A stretch of 64,000 bases of DNA from Gnetum montanum (GCA_015680685.1 MNCI01004126.1:99540-163539), one strand, 5' to 3'; shown: positions 10,439 to 23,084, counted from the first letter of the stretch. The notes: generated from the letters alone by a model not told the origin. Translations and numbers: made by a program.

Positions 10439-12360
10439 AGCATCTTTCTTAAGTTGGTGAAGTTGCTAAATGCTATGGCAGGGCTTGTGAACTTGTCGAA
10501 CTGAATCAAAAACTTATTTTTGAACTTCTACCATGAGTTAATGAAGGCATTGGGGAGCATCAGAAACCATTGTTGCTTTGGTTCTGAAAGTTGTCACAAA
10601 TACTCTACATGCCACATCATTTTGGACAATGTTATGGATCCCAAGTAAGGTTTCGAAACATTGTATATGTTGGCCAGCATCACTAGTAGGGTTAGTGGGA
10701 TCGAAAAACAAATTTATATTTTGAAGTGATTTTGGGATATCGTGATAATTAGTGAAGTTGAAGGGGTTGCTAACTAAGGGAGCCTAGGGTTGATTGGCTG
10801 CCATCTTAGTCTAGGTTTTTCTACGAATAAAACATGAAAAGTGTAAGGCTCATTGCTTTGTTAATGCAAAGAGATAGGCAACTGGTCAGTTAGAAACAGA
10901 GGGAAGTTTACACATAAAAAAAATTTCTAAAATGTAATTATTAGAATAAGACTATAAAATTGTGTAAAAGAAAAGAAAATATTGAAATAAAAATTTTTTG
11001 GTAAAAAAACACTAAAATATGTTGATTTTTTAAAGAACACTAAATATATAAAATTGCAATACTTATAAAATTAAAAGAGAAAACAATAAAATGCAAGATT
11101 TTAGAAAAAGAAATTTAAAATTGCATAATTAAATAAAACCACCTTACTTATCCTAGGACTAGGGTAAGGATCGCCAAAACACATTCAAAAATGGGATTGA
11201 GAAACAAAATGGGTGATGAGACCTAAAAGTTTTTAAGAATCGAACTTTGTGAATAGAAAATAAAGGGCTTAAAAATTCTTTTAAAAAAAATTTTCACAGT
11301 AATGGCTAAAAATATAAATTTTAAATCAAACAAGTTTGAAATAAGGAAAAAAAATTTTAGGAAATAAAAACAAAATAGGGAGTGGAAAAGGATAAAAAAT
11401 AGACATTTTAGAAAATGGGATAACAATGGCTACAAAAATGTCAAGAAAAGCTAATAAACAAAAGGTGGGAAATGCCCTCCTTTTAGCACCGAAAAGGTGT
11501 TGATGCATAAATTTTGGTCGCACCAACATTAAGAAAGAAAACTCATTTTAGGAGACTATTGCCTAGGGCACCTCCCGAATAGTCTCAACTGAAGAGGGCT
11601 ATGTGGCTTTTTGCAAATAATAGACTAAAAAAATCTAGAATTAAAATTAAATAATTATTTTCGATACAATAAGTGAAGAAATGAATTTTTCTTGTTCTAG
11701 CTGTTTTGTTAGCCTCGTGTGTCACTAGGAAGACTGTCGCTGGTGAAGAAGGACGAAGGAGAAGCTAGATCTCGCACCATAGAGAGAGATCATTGGGGAG
11801 AAGAAAGGCTCCACCATCCTATGGCCTGCCATTAGCAAGAATCTATGTTATCGCTGCTAATTCATTGTAATAGCCCAAGAGGGAGGAAAGAAGTTGCCAT
11901 AGTTACTGAATGGACCATTGCAATCTGCCACACACCTTGGCCGTTGATGTGGTACTATCCACTACAGAAAATAAAGAAACTGTTGCATGCGAATTTTCTA
12001 TTATATTCTGCTGTTGCGTGAACTGTGCATTGCCAATGGGCAAGCAATAGGGAGAGAGAGCCTCTGATGCATGTGTCATGTAGAGAGACTCCCTTGCTCC
12101 TGCATTGTTTGTGTACCTAAAATAAAAGAAAACAAACACAAAAAAAAAATGTAACTAACCTCTTGGTTAACCTAGGATCTAATCTAATCTTCTTTACATC
12201 TGTCTAATCCATCCAAGATATTACTCCTATAGTTTATTTAAAATATAAGCAACTCTAAGTCTTTTTGTGTTGAACACTTTATCTTTTCTCCTTACATTCA
12301 TCATCCATATAAGTATTTGCATTTCTACCACATTAATTTTTTGATTATGGTCCCATTTCT
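10439..12360. mobile_element. Foreign retroelement fragment between elements A and B
   Basis: This 1.9-kb stretch matches neither the Athila LTR nor its internal parts. On the minus strand its left part encodes a gag start (next entry). The rest is AT-rich, with an A-rich run near 12139-12150, and holds no gene I can recognise. I cannot define its ends or a target duplication. It replaced the junction where A's LTR end and B's primer site should be. Confidence 0.45.
10470..10806 (-). pseudogene. gag: gag N-terminal remnant of a different gypsy-type element
   Basis: On the minus strand a frame begins MAANQP at 10806, hits TAG, and continues to NPFNFTNYHDIPKSLQNI and then DAGQHIQCFETLLGIHN and QNDVACRVFVTTF. 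The pattern xHIQxFETLL...EDVACRLF is typical of plant Ty3/gypsy gag domains outside the Athila gag seen here. Only about 110 residues remain. The similarity is judged by eye. Confidence 0.5.
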
Positions 12361-14590
12361 AGCATGGGTGAGGTTGACATCAACAACCACCATGCCTCAA
12401 CAATTTAAGATGCTCTACACTCATTCATATGCATACGCTTTGGATTTCACCTTCATCCTACACTAGGATGAACAGTTGCATTGGAAGGACATGGAAGACA
12501 ACATTGTGTTGCCTCCTAACTAATCCATTCTTGCAAAGATGTTAAATAATCTCATTAAGTTGGGCATTGCATGACTCAATGCATAATATGAGGGTTAGGA
12601 TCATGCTCATTGGGATTATCATCCCATAGAAGCACAAACAAAGAATGATCTTCAAATGAAAGCCAAATATGAGGCCTCAAAAGACAAATGATTCCCTAAC
12701 CAGTTGTTTCTACAAACACACAAAAAAGATGAGAACTTCTTTTTCATGCCTCAAATACATAGATTCTCCTCTTTTTGATGAGGAGACCCTTAACCAACAT
12801 TTTCAGTCCACTGTGTACAACCCTAGTTCTAGGAAGAATGGATCCCAAGATCAGGGGGCCTTAAAAGGGGGTAGCTAAGGTAGGAGCAATGACAAGCACT
12901 AAGAAAAGGACAAACATGATAATTGGGGCAAGGACAAAAGAAGAGGGAGTCTTGGTGCTGGTTCTCTTTTCTCTTCACCTTCATCATCCTCATCGTCTTC
13001 CTTCTCCAACTCAGATCAGAGTCATAGAGGTAACAAAAATTATGATGGAGATGAATGTCAAGATAGGGATGAGAATGATAGGATAAGGATAATCAAAGAT
13101 CCCACCGGGACAATAGAGACTATGGACATGAGTAATGGGGAGCTGACCACCATAGAGAGTAAAGAGATAAGAGGACTCATCATAGGCATCATGGTCATGA
13201 TAAGGGTCATAAAGACCACTATGTTTATGATGATCCCCTAATGGCTACCAAGAATATGTTGAACATTGCAGAGGTTGTTAAAATACTAACCATGCACATG
13301 AAGGATAGCTAAATCAAATGGTTGGATATGAATAATGTCCTCAAGTTTGAGGGGGGATATAATTCAAATCCATAAAATCACCTAAAAGCCTTTCATGACA
13401 CCTATGCCTTGCAGAATGTGGAGAACAACCAAAAAAATCTAAAATGGTTTCCAAGGATACTCATTAAGAAGCAGGAAGTTGGTACTAGTCCTTGGAACTG
13501 AAATCTATTTGAGAATTGAGTATGATGTTCGAGGTATTCAATGATAAATATCAAAAATACTATAGAGTATCTAATTTAAGGAGGAAAATCCAAGGATGGA
13601 AATAGGGCACTCATGAGTCCTTGGATGTAGCTATGGGTAGGTACTACTTCTTGTTGTATCAATATCTAGGCCATGGTTACTCTCAATGAGCTCAACTATG
13701 CCATATCATAGGTGGGCTTAGAACTGAAATGAGGAGAACCCCTAGGGTCTATGTTCAAAGGAGAATTTTTGAACTAAGGGTCCATCAAATTCAAAGACTT
13801 ATTGAGCATGTATCTAAAGAAGAGGGGGAGTTGAAAAAAAAGAATGTGTAGAGGAATACAATAGAAACCCTTCCCTTTGCAAAAGGTAGGTCTATTTCTG
13901 TGACAATGAGGAGGAGGCATCACTTGATGAAGTGGTGCAAGGAAAAACCTTTCCAACCCAAAAATATATCTATAAATTATCAACTAAGGTTGATAAAATA
14001 TGGGACTCCTTAGATGAAAAATTCCAAGCTACTCTAAAAGTTATAGAAAGATTAGAGATCAAGGAGGTAGTGGTCGTGAGAGAAGAAAGAAGGAGGTTGA
14101 ACATAAGCATTATAAAGCTAAAGGCAAAGCTAAAGAAGTTGGTGAGGTTTTGGATTCTGAGTCAAAAGATGATGGGTATGACATATGCCAATATGCCCTT
14201 TCTAAGAGATGTTGCCGTATTGTGTCACACTTATAGGAATATAGGATGTATTCTTTAAAATCCTAAACTGGCAAAATGACAAGCACCTAGAAGGTTGCAT
14301 TATCCACAAGGCAACTATTAGCAGCAATTCCACCACCAAACATACTATCCAAGTGGAGTGCTATCTCAACCTCATGAGAAATACCAGTAGTGGTAACATC
14401 CATAGTCATGGAAAATGCCACCTCAAAGGTAGCAATACCCTTATCTCCAACCTGATCCATATGGGTACTACATTTAGCAGCCCATCTCTCCACATGAATC
14501 TTCCAATCATGCTTCCTTCTTGTACCACTATTACCTTCCAAAATTCTATAGAGCATCATCACCAAAATTCTATAGATGCTTCCTTCATGT
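12361..14590 (+). pseudogene. gag: gag of element B (degenerate)
   Basis: The frame FTFILHxDEQLHWKD (about 12445-12490) and DNIVLPP matches A and C. The Ser-rich stretch near 12960-13020, the FEGGYN motif near 13350, HLKAFHDTYALQNVENN (about 13380-13425), a retrotransposon gag helix region to about 13800, then VDKIWDSLDEKFQATLKVI (about 13990-14050) follow in broken frames. The gag segment deleted in A is present here. Several TAG stops fall where A or C has CAA or CAG. Confidence 0.75.
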
Positions 14591-15560
14591 TAACTCATGT
14601 GATCATTGACTAGATTAAGGTTGGCCATCTTCCCAAGAAGAAATTTGATCCTAGAAGTCCTTTTATTTATTTGCAAATTTCTGAAAATGAGTCATGCAAG
14701 GCTCTTTTGGACTCGAGTTCTAAAGTTAATTTGATTTCATAAGAAATGTAAAAAGCCTGGAACTTGCCTCCCTTGAAAAAGAGTAATATCAAACTAGAGC
14801 TAACATACTAGTCCATCACTATTCCTTTAGGATTGGTGAAAGACACCATGACCACTATTTGTGGGTGGTCATATCTTGCTAATTTCCTAGTAATGCATGT
14901 GAAGAATGATAAGGGGGACTTTTCTAGCATCATGGGAAGAGAATGGCTTAGCAGTATTGATGCATGGTTGGGGATAAGATATCTCTCCTTGGAAATTTCC
15001 AAGGAGAATGAATTTGGTAAGATTAAGAAAAAGAAAGTTCCATGCATTGCATATAGTAAGATAGGATGCCATTATGTGCAAAAACTATGGTTTGTAAAGA
15101 GCACATTACTTAAGGCATGTAGTTAGTGTGTAGATGTCACAAAAATTCAAAGGTGCCTATATGTGGCAGCCACTAAATAGGAGGGTGCCCAAAGGTTGAC
15201 AACTGAAAGAGAGGCTACCTCAATAATGTGCATGAAACTAGCCAAGAGCCTTACAAGCTCTTATGTGGAGAGCATGAATTAATTGAAGCTGATCCATCAC
15301 CAACTCTATAATGAATATAGTGAAATCAATTGGAGAGAGTTAGAGATCTCTAAGACCTTCAAGTAGGACTCCCTTGAGCTAAAGGCTCTATCAGCAGGCA
15401 TGGAATATGTCTTCTTAAATAATGGTAAGTTGGTCATCATCAATGTCATACTTACTCTAATTCAAAAGAAGAAATTGTTGGAAGTTGTGAACAAATAGCT
15501 AATAGCCTTTACCTCATCATATCATGAGATAATGGAAATTGATCCAAGGATTTGCCAACA
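14591..15560 (+). pseudogene. Aspartic protease domain and linker of element B
   Basis: CKALLDSSSKVNLIS (about 14698-14742) is the active-site region, with Ser for the usual Gly. GWSYLANFLVM and DKGDFSSIMGREWLSS (about 14910-14955) follow. The frame 14833-15126 is open and ends with a Lys-rich stretch and a Cys/His-containing piece. The linker to RT is broken to about 15560. It is a dead protease, collinear with A 3590-4450 and C 39690-40200. Confidence 0.7.
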
Positions 15561-16830
15561 CAAAGTATATATAGATTCTTCCATCAAACTAAAAGGGCAG
15601 CAACAAAGACACTTGAATCCAAAGTTCAAGCAGATTATCAAGGAGGAAATTGAACAACTCCTTAACGCTAGATTCATTTATCCCAATGTGGATAGCAAGT
15701 AAGTTAGCCCACTTGTTATTTTGACAAAGAAAGGAGGGACGTGAAGAGTTTGTATACACTTTCGGAAATTGAATATGCCTACTTACAAAACTCACTTTCC
15801 ATTGCCATTTGTGGACCAAGTGTTGGACACTATCATAGGGCATTGTTACTAAAACTTTTTGGATGGTTATAGTGGCTATAACCAAATTCAAATTACACTA
15901 GAGGATTAGGCCAAGACAACATTCAGAAATCCTTGGGTAACTTTGGCCTATGTAATCCTCATGCTACATTCCAATGGTTACTACTCAGCATCTTTCAACA
16001 ACAAATTGGTAGTTGCATAGAAGTCTTCATGGATGACTTCTCTATTTATGGGGCTACCTTTAGGCAAGCCTTGAACCATTTGAAGCAAGTGCTTCAATGA
16101 TGTGTAGAAACTAAATTGAGATTGAATTGGCAAAAAGAGCCATCTAATGGTCTAAGAAGCCACTATCTTGGGACATAAAATTTCAACAAAAGGGATCGAG
16201 GTAGACCTGGAAAAAATAAGGGTCATTCAATGAATAACCAGATAACCAAAGACCATCAAAGATGTGAGGTCATTTCTTGGACACACTGGTCACTACATGC
16301 GATTCATCAATAACTTCTCAAAAATCATTAAGCCATTGGTGAAGCTTACAAAGAAAGATGCAACGTTCATTTGGACCAAGGAATGTGAGCATGCATTCCA
16401 ACAACTGAAGGAGAAGCTTGTAGAAACTCCCAATTTATGAGCATCGGGTTGGTCCAAAAAATTCCATATCATGATGGATGCATTAAACTATGCTTTGGGA
16501 GCCATGCTTACATAGATGAATGATCAAAAACATCCATACTACATCCACTATGTAGGTTGAAGCATTGTGGGTGCACTCTCAACTACACCACCACCAAAAA
16601 AGAGCTTATGATGGTGGTGTATGCATTAGAGAAATTCAAGCACTATGTGCTTAGATATATAATGTTTATTCACATTGACCACAATGCCATTTGGTTCTTA
16701 ATGAATAACCCAATAGTGAGCCCCTGTGTCATATGGTGGCTGGTGATCCTTCAAGAGCTCAATTTCACAATGGTGGACCAAAAGGGGATTGAGAATGTAG
16801 TAGCAGACCACTTCTTTAGATTACAATAGA
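15561..16830 (+). pseudogene. Reverse transcriptase and RNase H of element B
   Basis: RT pieces include YIDSSIKLKGQQQRHLNPKF (about 15570-15625), the fingers and palm with LDGYSGYNQIQITLED (about 15860-15905) and the catalytic FMDDF at 16026-16040 followed by SIYGATFRQALNH. RNase H: MMDALNYALGAML (about 16472-16510), then the open frame 16557-16829 with TTKKELMMVVYALEKF and HIDHNAIWFLMN, ending VADHFFRLQ. Stops and shifts separate the parts, so no full-length product is possible. Confidence 0.8.
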
Positions 16831-17089
16831 ATAGAAAGGAGGAGGAGAGCCCACTATTAAATCAATTTCTTGATGAGCTCCTCTTTACTAGTGTTGTTCA
16901 CGAACAAGTTTCCAAAGGAATGAATTAGTATGACAACATCCTCTCTTATCTACTCATACAAGGGATGCCACAGGAGGGGGACCATGAGAAGAAACAATAA
17001 TTTCTTCACCAGGCTAAGCACTTTATGAAAATCAATGGAAATCTTTACAAGGTTTGTGCAAATGACCCAGTACAATGGTGTGTCCCTAA

Positions 17090-18228
17090 TGTAGACTAAC
17101 TTCACGTCCTCAAAGACACACATGAAGGTTCTTATGAGGGCCATTATGTTGGGAGGCAAGTGAACATTAAGATCTTCATGGTGGGATATTATTAGCCTAC
17201 AATATTTAGAGATGTTCATCAATTCTTTTCCTTATGTGATAGATGCCAACATGATGGAGGGATGACTATGCATTTGGAAGGGCCTCAATAGTGGATCTAA
17301 TCATTGGAGCCTTTTGATCTTTGAGGGATTGATTTTATGGGGTCCATCATCCCTATGTTAAATGGAAAGGCCTAAATTATCGTGGCCATTGACTACTACA
17401 CTAAATGGGCTGAAGCTACAACCATTACTAATTATTCATCATCTACAGTGGCCCAATTTGTACAATAAAATGTTGTAAATAGGTTTGGTGTGCCATGGGC
17501 ATTAATTTCTAATAATGGAATACATTTCATGGGTGCCACTTTTTGGAAGCTCATACAATGCTTAGGGGTTAAGCATAAACTAACAACTCCATACCACCCC
17601 CAAGCCAATGGTCAAGCTGAGGTTACCAATAGGGAAATTACCAAGATATTAACTTGCACAATTAGTAAATATAGGAAGGATTGGAACAACAAATGCAATG
17701 ATGTCCTTTGGGCTTATTGTTCAACATGGGAACTTCCTATTGGGTACTCTCCCTGTGAGTTAGTGTACAGAAAATTACCAACACTTCCCATCCAAGCTGA
17801 ACTTTGTATACTTTCAATCGCATGTGATCTTGACTTGGACCTAAGTCTAGCCCAAAAAGAAATGTTAATGAATCGTAATGTGCTAGATGAGAATTCATTA
17901 GTGGCCCTATCATCCATTGAAGTTCACAAGGAACATAATAAACAACACCATGACCTCAAGATTAGGAAACTAAAGTTTCAACCAAAAGATAAGGTGCTCT
18001 ACTAGAACCCTATGCATGTGCCTCAATAAACAAAATTTCAAACATTATGGAAGGGCCCTTACATTATGTATGAAACCTTTCTCTTTGAGACCATGATGAT
18101 CTACCACCTTGATAGCCCAAATAAAATATTCTTAGTTAATAACCAACAACTCAAGCCTTTCCATGAACCACAAGCAACTAGTGGAAATAATGCCTCAATT
18201 GATCCTCAAGCATGCTCAATCTTTTAGA
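17090..18228 (+). pseudogene. Integrase and pol tail of element B
   Basis: The HHCC zinc region (THEGSYEGHYVG ... CDRCQHDGG, about 17120-17260) leads to the core: GIDFMGS (first Asp, about 17325-17345), KWAEAT, SNNGIHFMG (second catalytic Asp replaced by Asn, about 17505-17530) and HPQANGQAEVTNREITKIL (catalytic Glu, about 17595-17650). The frame 17490-18005 is open for 171 residues, ending QPKDKVLY. A conserved tail (PFHEP ... SPFQLGCGGDGHPC) closes pol at about 18270. Loss of the second Asp and upstream stops make it inactive. Confidence 0.8.
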
Positions 18229-20149
18229 TCTCCCCCTTCCAACTTGGTTGTGGGGGAGATGGCCATCCATGCTGATATTTCTTAGTTTTTACCTTTCTTG
18301 TTTTACATTGTCTTTACTACCTTTTTCATTTTCTTGAGTGTTTTACAATTTTTTATTTATTTTTCTTTATTTGAAATTTTCTTATGTTTCTTCCTTTTTC
18401 TTTATTGCCACCAAGACCTAGGTGCCAACTATAGCTACTAGTTGATGGTGGTTTATAACTTCATTGATTACATGATTGTAAATGATTGGATTTGATCTTA
18501 GAATTTTGACGTTTACTAATGGGACATTAATTCTTTTCATGATAACAAGCAATGAATCTAGATCATCTACTACTTCACACAATTCTATGGTGTCTCCTCA
18601 TTTGGAAATATGTAGTCCCTTCTTAATACAAACTAATAATGAACTTGTGACCATGGTAGTTCCAAACTTGAGATGAATTAAGTGGATGACCAAGGGTGTG
18701 ACTTCAAGGGGATTTGTCACTTTTGTACCTACGTACCGTCTAAGGTTACATGAGTATCTCCATGGATTCCTCACCATTTCTACTTTAGCCAATAGATAGG
18801 AAGTAATGTCTTTGCATGATGTGGTTCCCATTGAAAAAAAACACATAATTAAAATTCAAAGAAAATCCCTTAGACATAATAACTGGCTACAAGCACTTGT
18901 TATGGGGTTGAAAAGACATGTTACCCATCCCTGAAGGCATTCCTCTAACTAAGTCCCTTTTCACTTCCTGCTTCTCTTTTCTTCCTTCTTTAGAATGGTG
19001 AGTGGTTTGTGGGGATGTTCTTGCATCTTACAAGGTTAATGGTCTAATGTGCTAGTGTGAAGTCACTAGAAGTGGATGGTCTTAATTTGGACTAAGGAAG
19101 GAAACTCTCAAGTCATCTTCATCACATACTCCACAAGAGACTTCATGTGACCAAAATGCTAGACTCCATTCCATAATCTCTCTCATCCACCTATTCTTTC
19201 CATGTACCACCTCATTGACTCCTTTCATGATGGTATTAATGGATCTTTTTTAAGATAGTCAAAATTCTTTGATGATTTCTTTGGTGATTTGGTTTTTAAT
19301 AAAACCATTAATCATCCTTGGGGCCCATGGATTTCTTGGTTTGAGGGCATGCAAGGGAATTAAGGACATGAGCTTGCTATGGGTAGGACCCACTTGCATA
19401 CTCCTTGGTTGGGATGGTTAAGTTGCTTATCCCTTAGCCATTTTACTTTCAAACCTTATGTTTTCCACTGCAATTCATCTAGTTTTTGCATTCCTTAGCA
19501 CATAAATTTCCTAAGAAATCTCCATTCAACATGTAATCCTAGCCCTCTTTAAGCATTCATCATTATTCTAGGCTTTTCTAGCTTCCTTTAGACACTAGTT
19601 TCATAGAAAAACTCTTTTTCCATACTTAGTTTTTAATGTTGAAAAATTTTGTTTTTTGGTTGCATCAATGTAGTTGAATGCGTAGACGCATAACAAAAAC
19701 TCTATATATACATGTCGATACTTAAGAATTTTTCACATTTGCCTCCAAATGCCAAGGGAGTTATTACACTTTTTTAGAGCTTGAAGCCTTCTAAAGCCCA
19801 TAACTTCATAACCACTTGTCCAATTACACTCGTTCCTTAACCCTACAACTATTAGAGGTGACCTTAACCTTGTGAGGGCCACAAACTTATGGTTGTCGGT
19901 AGAAAAGTTTTTAGAATTTTTCTGACTCCCACATGGTTTAACTAATAAATTAATATTAAATATCATTAATTCTCTAAGTTAAACCTCACCAACAAACTTA
20001 GATAGCCATTATACTAGTAGAATAATAAAATAACATTAAAATAATCAATCTACCATGATCATAACAAGCTTAAGTGTAACTAGCCAAGTGAGATAAGCTA
20101 TCAAAGTGTTATAAGATACACATAAAATGCTAATCCTTGACCATTTCTG
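18229..20149 (+). other. Noncoding spacer between pol and ORF3, element B
   Basis: The stretch starts with the GTGGGGGAGATGGCC box and an AT-rich run. I see no gene. It is collinear with the same spacer in A, C and F, including the TGGG(T/G)AGGACCCACTTGCAT block near 19380. Confidence 0.6.
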
Positions 20150-20391
20150 TGATCATAGATGATTCCAAAGATAATACTAGAAGGAGAACCATTTAGACAA
20201 CAAGAGAAGTGGCCACAAGGATGAAGGAGCCAACAATTACAATAACCCCAAGAGGGAGAAGCAAAAACACATGCCACAAGACCTCTTTGGGAGGAGCCTA
20301 AAGTGGAATTTGTTCATTAGATTTCCATAGCAAAAATAGACCATTCTATGTGAGACGAGGTGCTCGATTCTAGACTAAATTTTGAGGTCAC
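20150..20391 (+). pseudogene. ORF3 of element B, N-terminal piece before element C
   Basis: The sequence from about 20150 matches the N-terminal part of ORF3 in A (8985-9246) and F (minus strand near 60970-60770), ending GAGGTCAC at 20391. C's LTR starts at the next base. The continuation of this ORF is at 43209. Confidence 0.55.
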
Positions 20392-20904
20392 TGATGAGCC
20401 GCGATATCGTGTACGCCCCTGCGATATCACGTACGCGATATCGTGTACGCCCCTGCGATATCACGTACGCGATATCGCATCTTGCCGAAACTTCTATAAA
20501 TAAGAGGTGACTTTCCATGTTTTAGGCATCTAGATTTACCCCTTAGCCAAAATATAGCAGTTTTACCATTCTAGAGTTAGAATAATTTCCATGTGCCTGT
20601 AGTAGGAGTCTCAAAGTGAACGGATCTTTATTCGAGCAAATTGTACCTGAGCACGCATTTGTGTACGGCAATAAAGATAAACTTTCTGATAAACCTTGCA
20701 GCATGTGGACTAAGCTAAATAGGATTTAATTATTGTTAAATGTTTAATTACTTTCCTAGATAATTAATCTCTCTCAACCCTTGACTCTCCTAGTTAAGTG
20801 CATTCAGTACGATAGCTTTGAGCANGTCCTTGGAGTTCGATCGGATTGCATGTGAGACGCTCATATTCATATTGTTGAGTGTAGGGGTACCTTACCACTC
20901 ATCA
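20392..20904 (+). mobile_element. 5' LTR of element C
   Basis: TGATGAGCCGCGATATCG to ...CCACTCATCA, 513 bp. U3 has an exact 34-bp tandem repeat (20401-20434 and 20435-20468) built on GCGATATC. A TATA box (TATAAATA) lies at 20495-20502. Near the N at 20825 about 280 bp present in the 3' LTR is missing, so this LTR is probably collapsed in the assembly or truly deleted there. Confidence 0.8.
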
Positions 20905-20905
20905 T

Positions 20906-20923
20906 TGGCGTCGTTGCTAGGGA
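20906..20923 (+). other. tRNA-Asp type primer-binding site of element C
   Basis: TGGCGTCGTTGCTAGGGA follows the LTR end after one T. It differs from the Athila site TGGCGCCGTTGCCGGGGA at three positions, all C-to-T or G-to-A. It is the best-preserved primer site in the window. Confidence 0.85.
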
Positions 20924-21055
20924 CTTAGTTGTTTGTGCGCTACGTAGAACATAGGAGATCATTCACATCATTGGGATGCTAGAATGAACCCTTAGGTTTG
21001 ATCAAAAAATAATAATAATAACATAACAGTAAATAGCACACCAAATAAGACAAAA

Positions 21056-21612
21056 ATGTCTTCTTCTTCGCACAAAAGCACTTCACCGCCTAGGACTCAC
21101 GCAAGAGACAATCGATGGTACAACACACATGACCAAAATCTGCCAGTTCCTTAATAATTCAATGTGGTATATATTCATCATGATGAGTATATACCCAACT
21201 TTTCTTTTATTCTTCATCAAGATGAACAACTGCGTTGGAGAGACTTGGAGGGTAACATAGTGTTGCCCCCAGATTGAGCAGTCCCCAACATGCTCCTTCG
21301 TGCTCTTGCACGAATAGACATGTCATAGTTATAAGCAGAGTACGTTGCAAGTGATTATGACACAAGGGAATACCATCCCATAGAAGCATAACATCAATGG
21401 GACTTGTGATAGGAGAGTTACCATACATCATTGAAGGGAAAAGGACCCCATAATGCTTCACCCATCTTAAGCGAAATTGAGGGTGGTGAACCTATTTCAA
21501 TAGGTTCTCCACAAAATGATGTTTCCCCTCCTAACGATGGTGACCCTGGTTCTAATCCCCATGAACACCAAGTGTTCAATGAGGGAACACAAACATATGA
21601 TAAGGACGAGCA
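21056..21612 (+). pseudogene. gag: gag of element C, N-terminal part
   Basis: The ATG at 21056 begins MSSSSHKSTSPPRTHARDN. Stops follow near 21150, then FSFILHQDEQLRWRDLEGN and IVLPPD (about 21200-21275), the same domain as in A and B. The open piece 21431-21612 is acidic and Pro/Asp/Gly-rich (linker region). The frame is cut at about 21612 by the LTR of D and resumes at 37639. Confidence 0.75.
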
Positions 21613-23084
21613 CACAGCGACCAAAAACGTCAGCAGCTGGAAAACACCAAGGGGTCGACGGTTGCAAACAGTCTCAACCCCGTATCCGCAGGAGGGTCGT
21701 GCTAGATGGAATGAATATGGGGTGCCCTGAACAGTTCGGTTGATGAGACAGGGACTTAGTCAGTGTCTATATAACCTTTTGCAACGTGTGATTTGAAATC
21801 GAGGCTGATAACACAAAGTAATCCTTAAATGTAAAAGAGACAAAAAATAGTGTAAAATGCAATAATAAGCAAGAAACAAAGTAAAATGCAGTTAGAAAAG
21901 TGCACCGCTCCAAAGATACAACTTTGCTATGTCAAGATGGATACAGTCAGTTGCATAGTGCTGAGAAGTGCAGAGGTCCTAAGAGTAACCAAGATGTGTA
22001 GAGTAAGACGGCTATGTGCTTGAGTGCAAACTCAAGGGCTAACAATGCAGAGTGCTACCAAGGTGGTAGAACAAAGGAAAACAAAATGCCAGTAAAGAGT
22101 GCTAACTATTTGCAATGTCAAACAGAAAGCTTACAATGCTTGATGTTACAGTGCCAGAATGCTAAAGGCTCCAAAAGTTCAAAAGTTGAAAAAAGTGTCA
22201 AAAAGTAAAAGTCCAAAAGTCCTTTAAATGCTGGTCGCCGATGTATTTATAGGACCAAGGGCACGCAAAAGGGTTGGTTTGGATGCCACATGCCTTAGGC
22301 CCACGTTGGCTTATCTACGCTATACATGGCTGCATGACGGTTGGACATGCATGAGCATTGTGATTGCGAGCCTGCCATGCCATGATTGCGAGCCTGCCAC
22401 ACCGTAATTATGTCATCAGTGTCTGGGGACATGTGCCAATGGTGCAATTAGGTGAAGTGCATTGATGTCACACAACCACCCATCATGCTTTTCTGTGCTT
22501 CGTAGCATAGCATGTTCAATGTAGTGTAGCATCTTGTCACATGTTTTGCTACATGTGTGGTACATAGTTACTACGCTATGCTATGCCAGGCAACGTAACG
22601 GCTAACCTTAGTCGCAAAAACTTTGTCAATCTGCGAACTCTGCCTTTTGTACTGCTAAACTTGTGAACTTGCCAATCTTGTCCTTTGAGTTACCTTCAGT
22701 CATTTCTGCAAAATTGCTACACCTCATTGCGCCATGTAGCTCAGCATAGCGTAGTAGCAGACATGGCCCACCGCTTTCTAACAGAAGGAGACATTACTGA
22801 AGGACTTGAAGTTGGGTGAGGGAACTGATTGTATAGCTTTTGCTATGCTACACTATGCTGCATAGCGTAGCATAGCATTTCGCTTCCGCAAACATCTTCT
22901 GAGGCTTTCTATGCTACATAGTGAGGCATAGCATAGCGTAGCAAGCTTCGTGACTCAAAAAATTTGCCAAATTAGACAGTCTGAAAATCAGATCATCCAT
23001 CTTCTGGAGAGTTATTGTGATGCTGCACGAATTGCAAAGGCCTTGTGAAGCAAGCATGCCTTCAAATTTTTTTAGGATGTTTCA
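21613..23084 (-). mobile_element. 3' LTR of element D
   Basis: On the minus strand it begins TGAAACATCC at 23084 and ends near GGTCGCTGTG at 21613. It is collinear over about 1.45 kb with 36189-37638. It contains many TAGCGTAGCATAGC-type motifs (22495-22950). Differences from the other copy are mostly transitions. The outer end is poorly conserved, so 21613 is good to roughly 20 bp. Confidence 0.8.

Larger units (their letters stand above)
12361..20391 (+). mobile_element. Element B (first segment): Athila-like retrotransposon split by element C
   Basis: This segment holds gag, protease, RT, RNase H, integrase and the pol-ORF3 spacer, plus the first codons of ORF3, and stops at 20391 where C's LTR begins. 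ORF3 resumes at about 43209 after C, and the 3' LTR of B is 45538-46373. B's 5' LTR is either A's truncated LTR or lost. Its integrase is the best preserved of the Athila copies. Confidence 0.8.
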
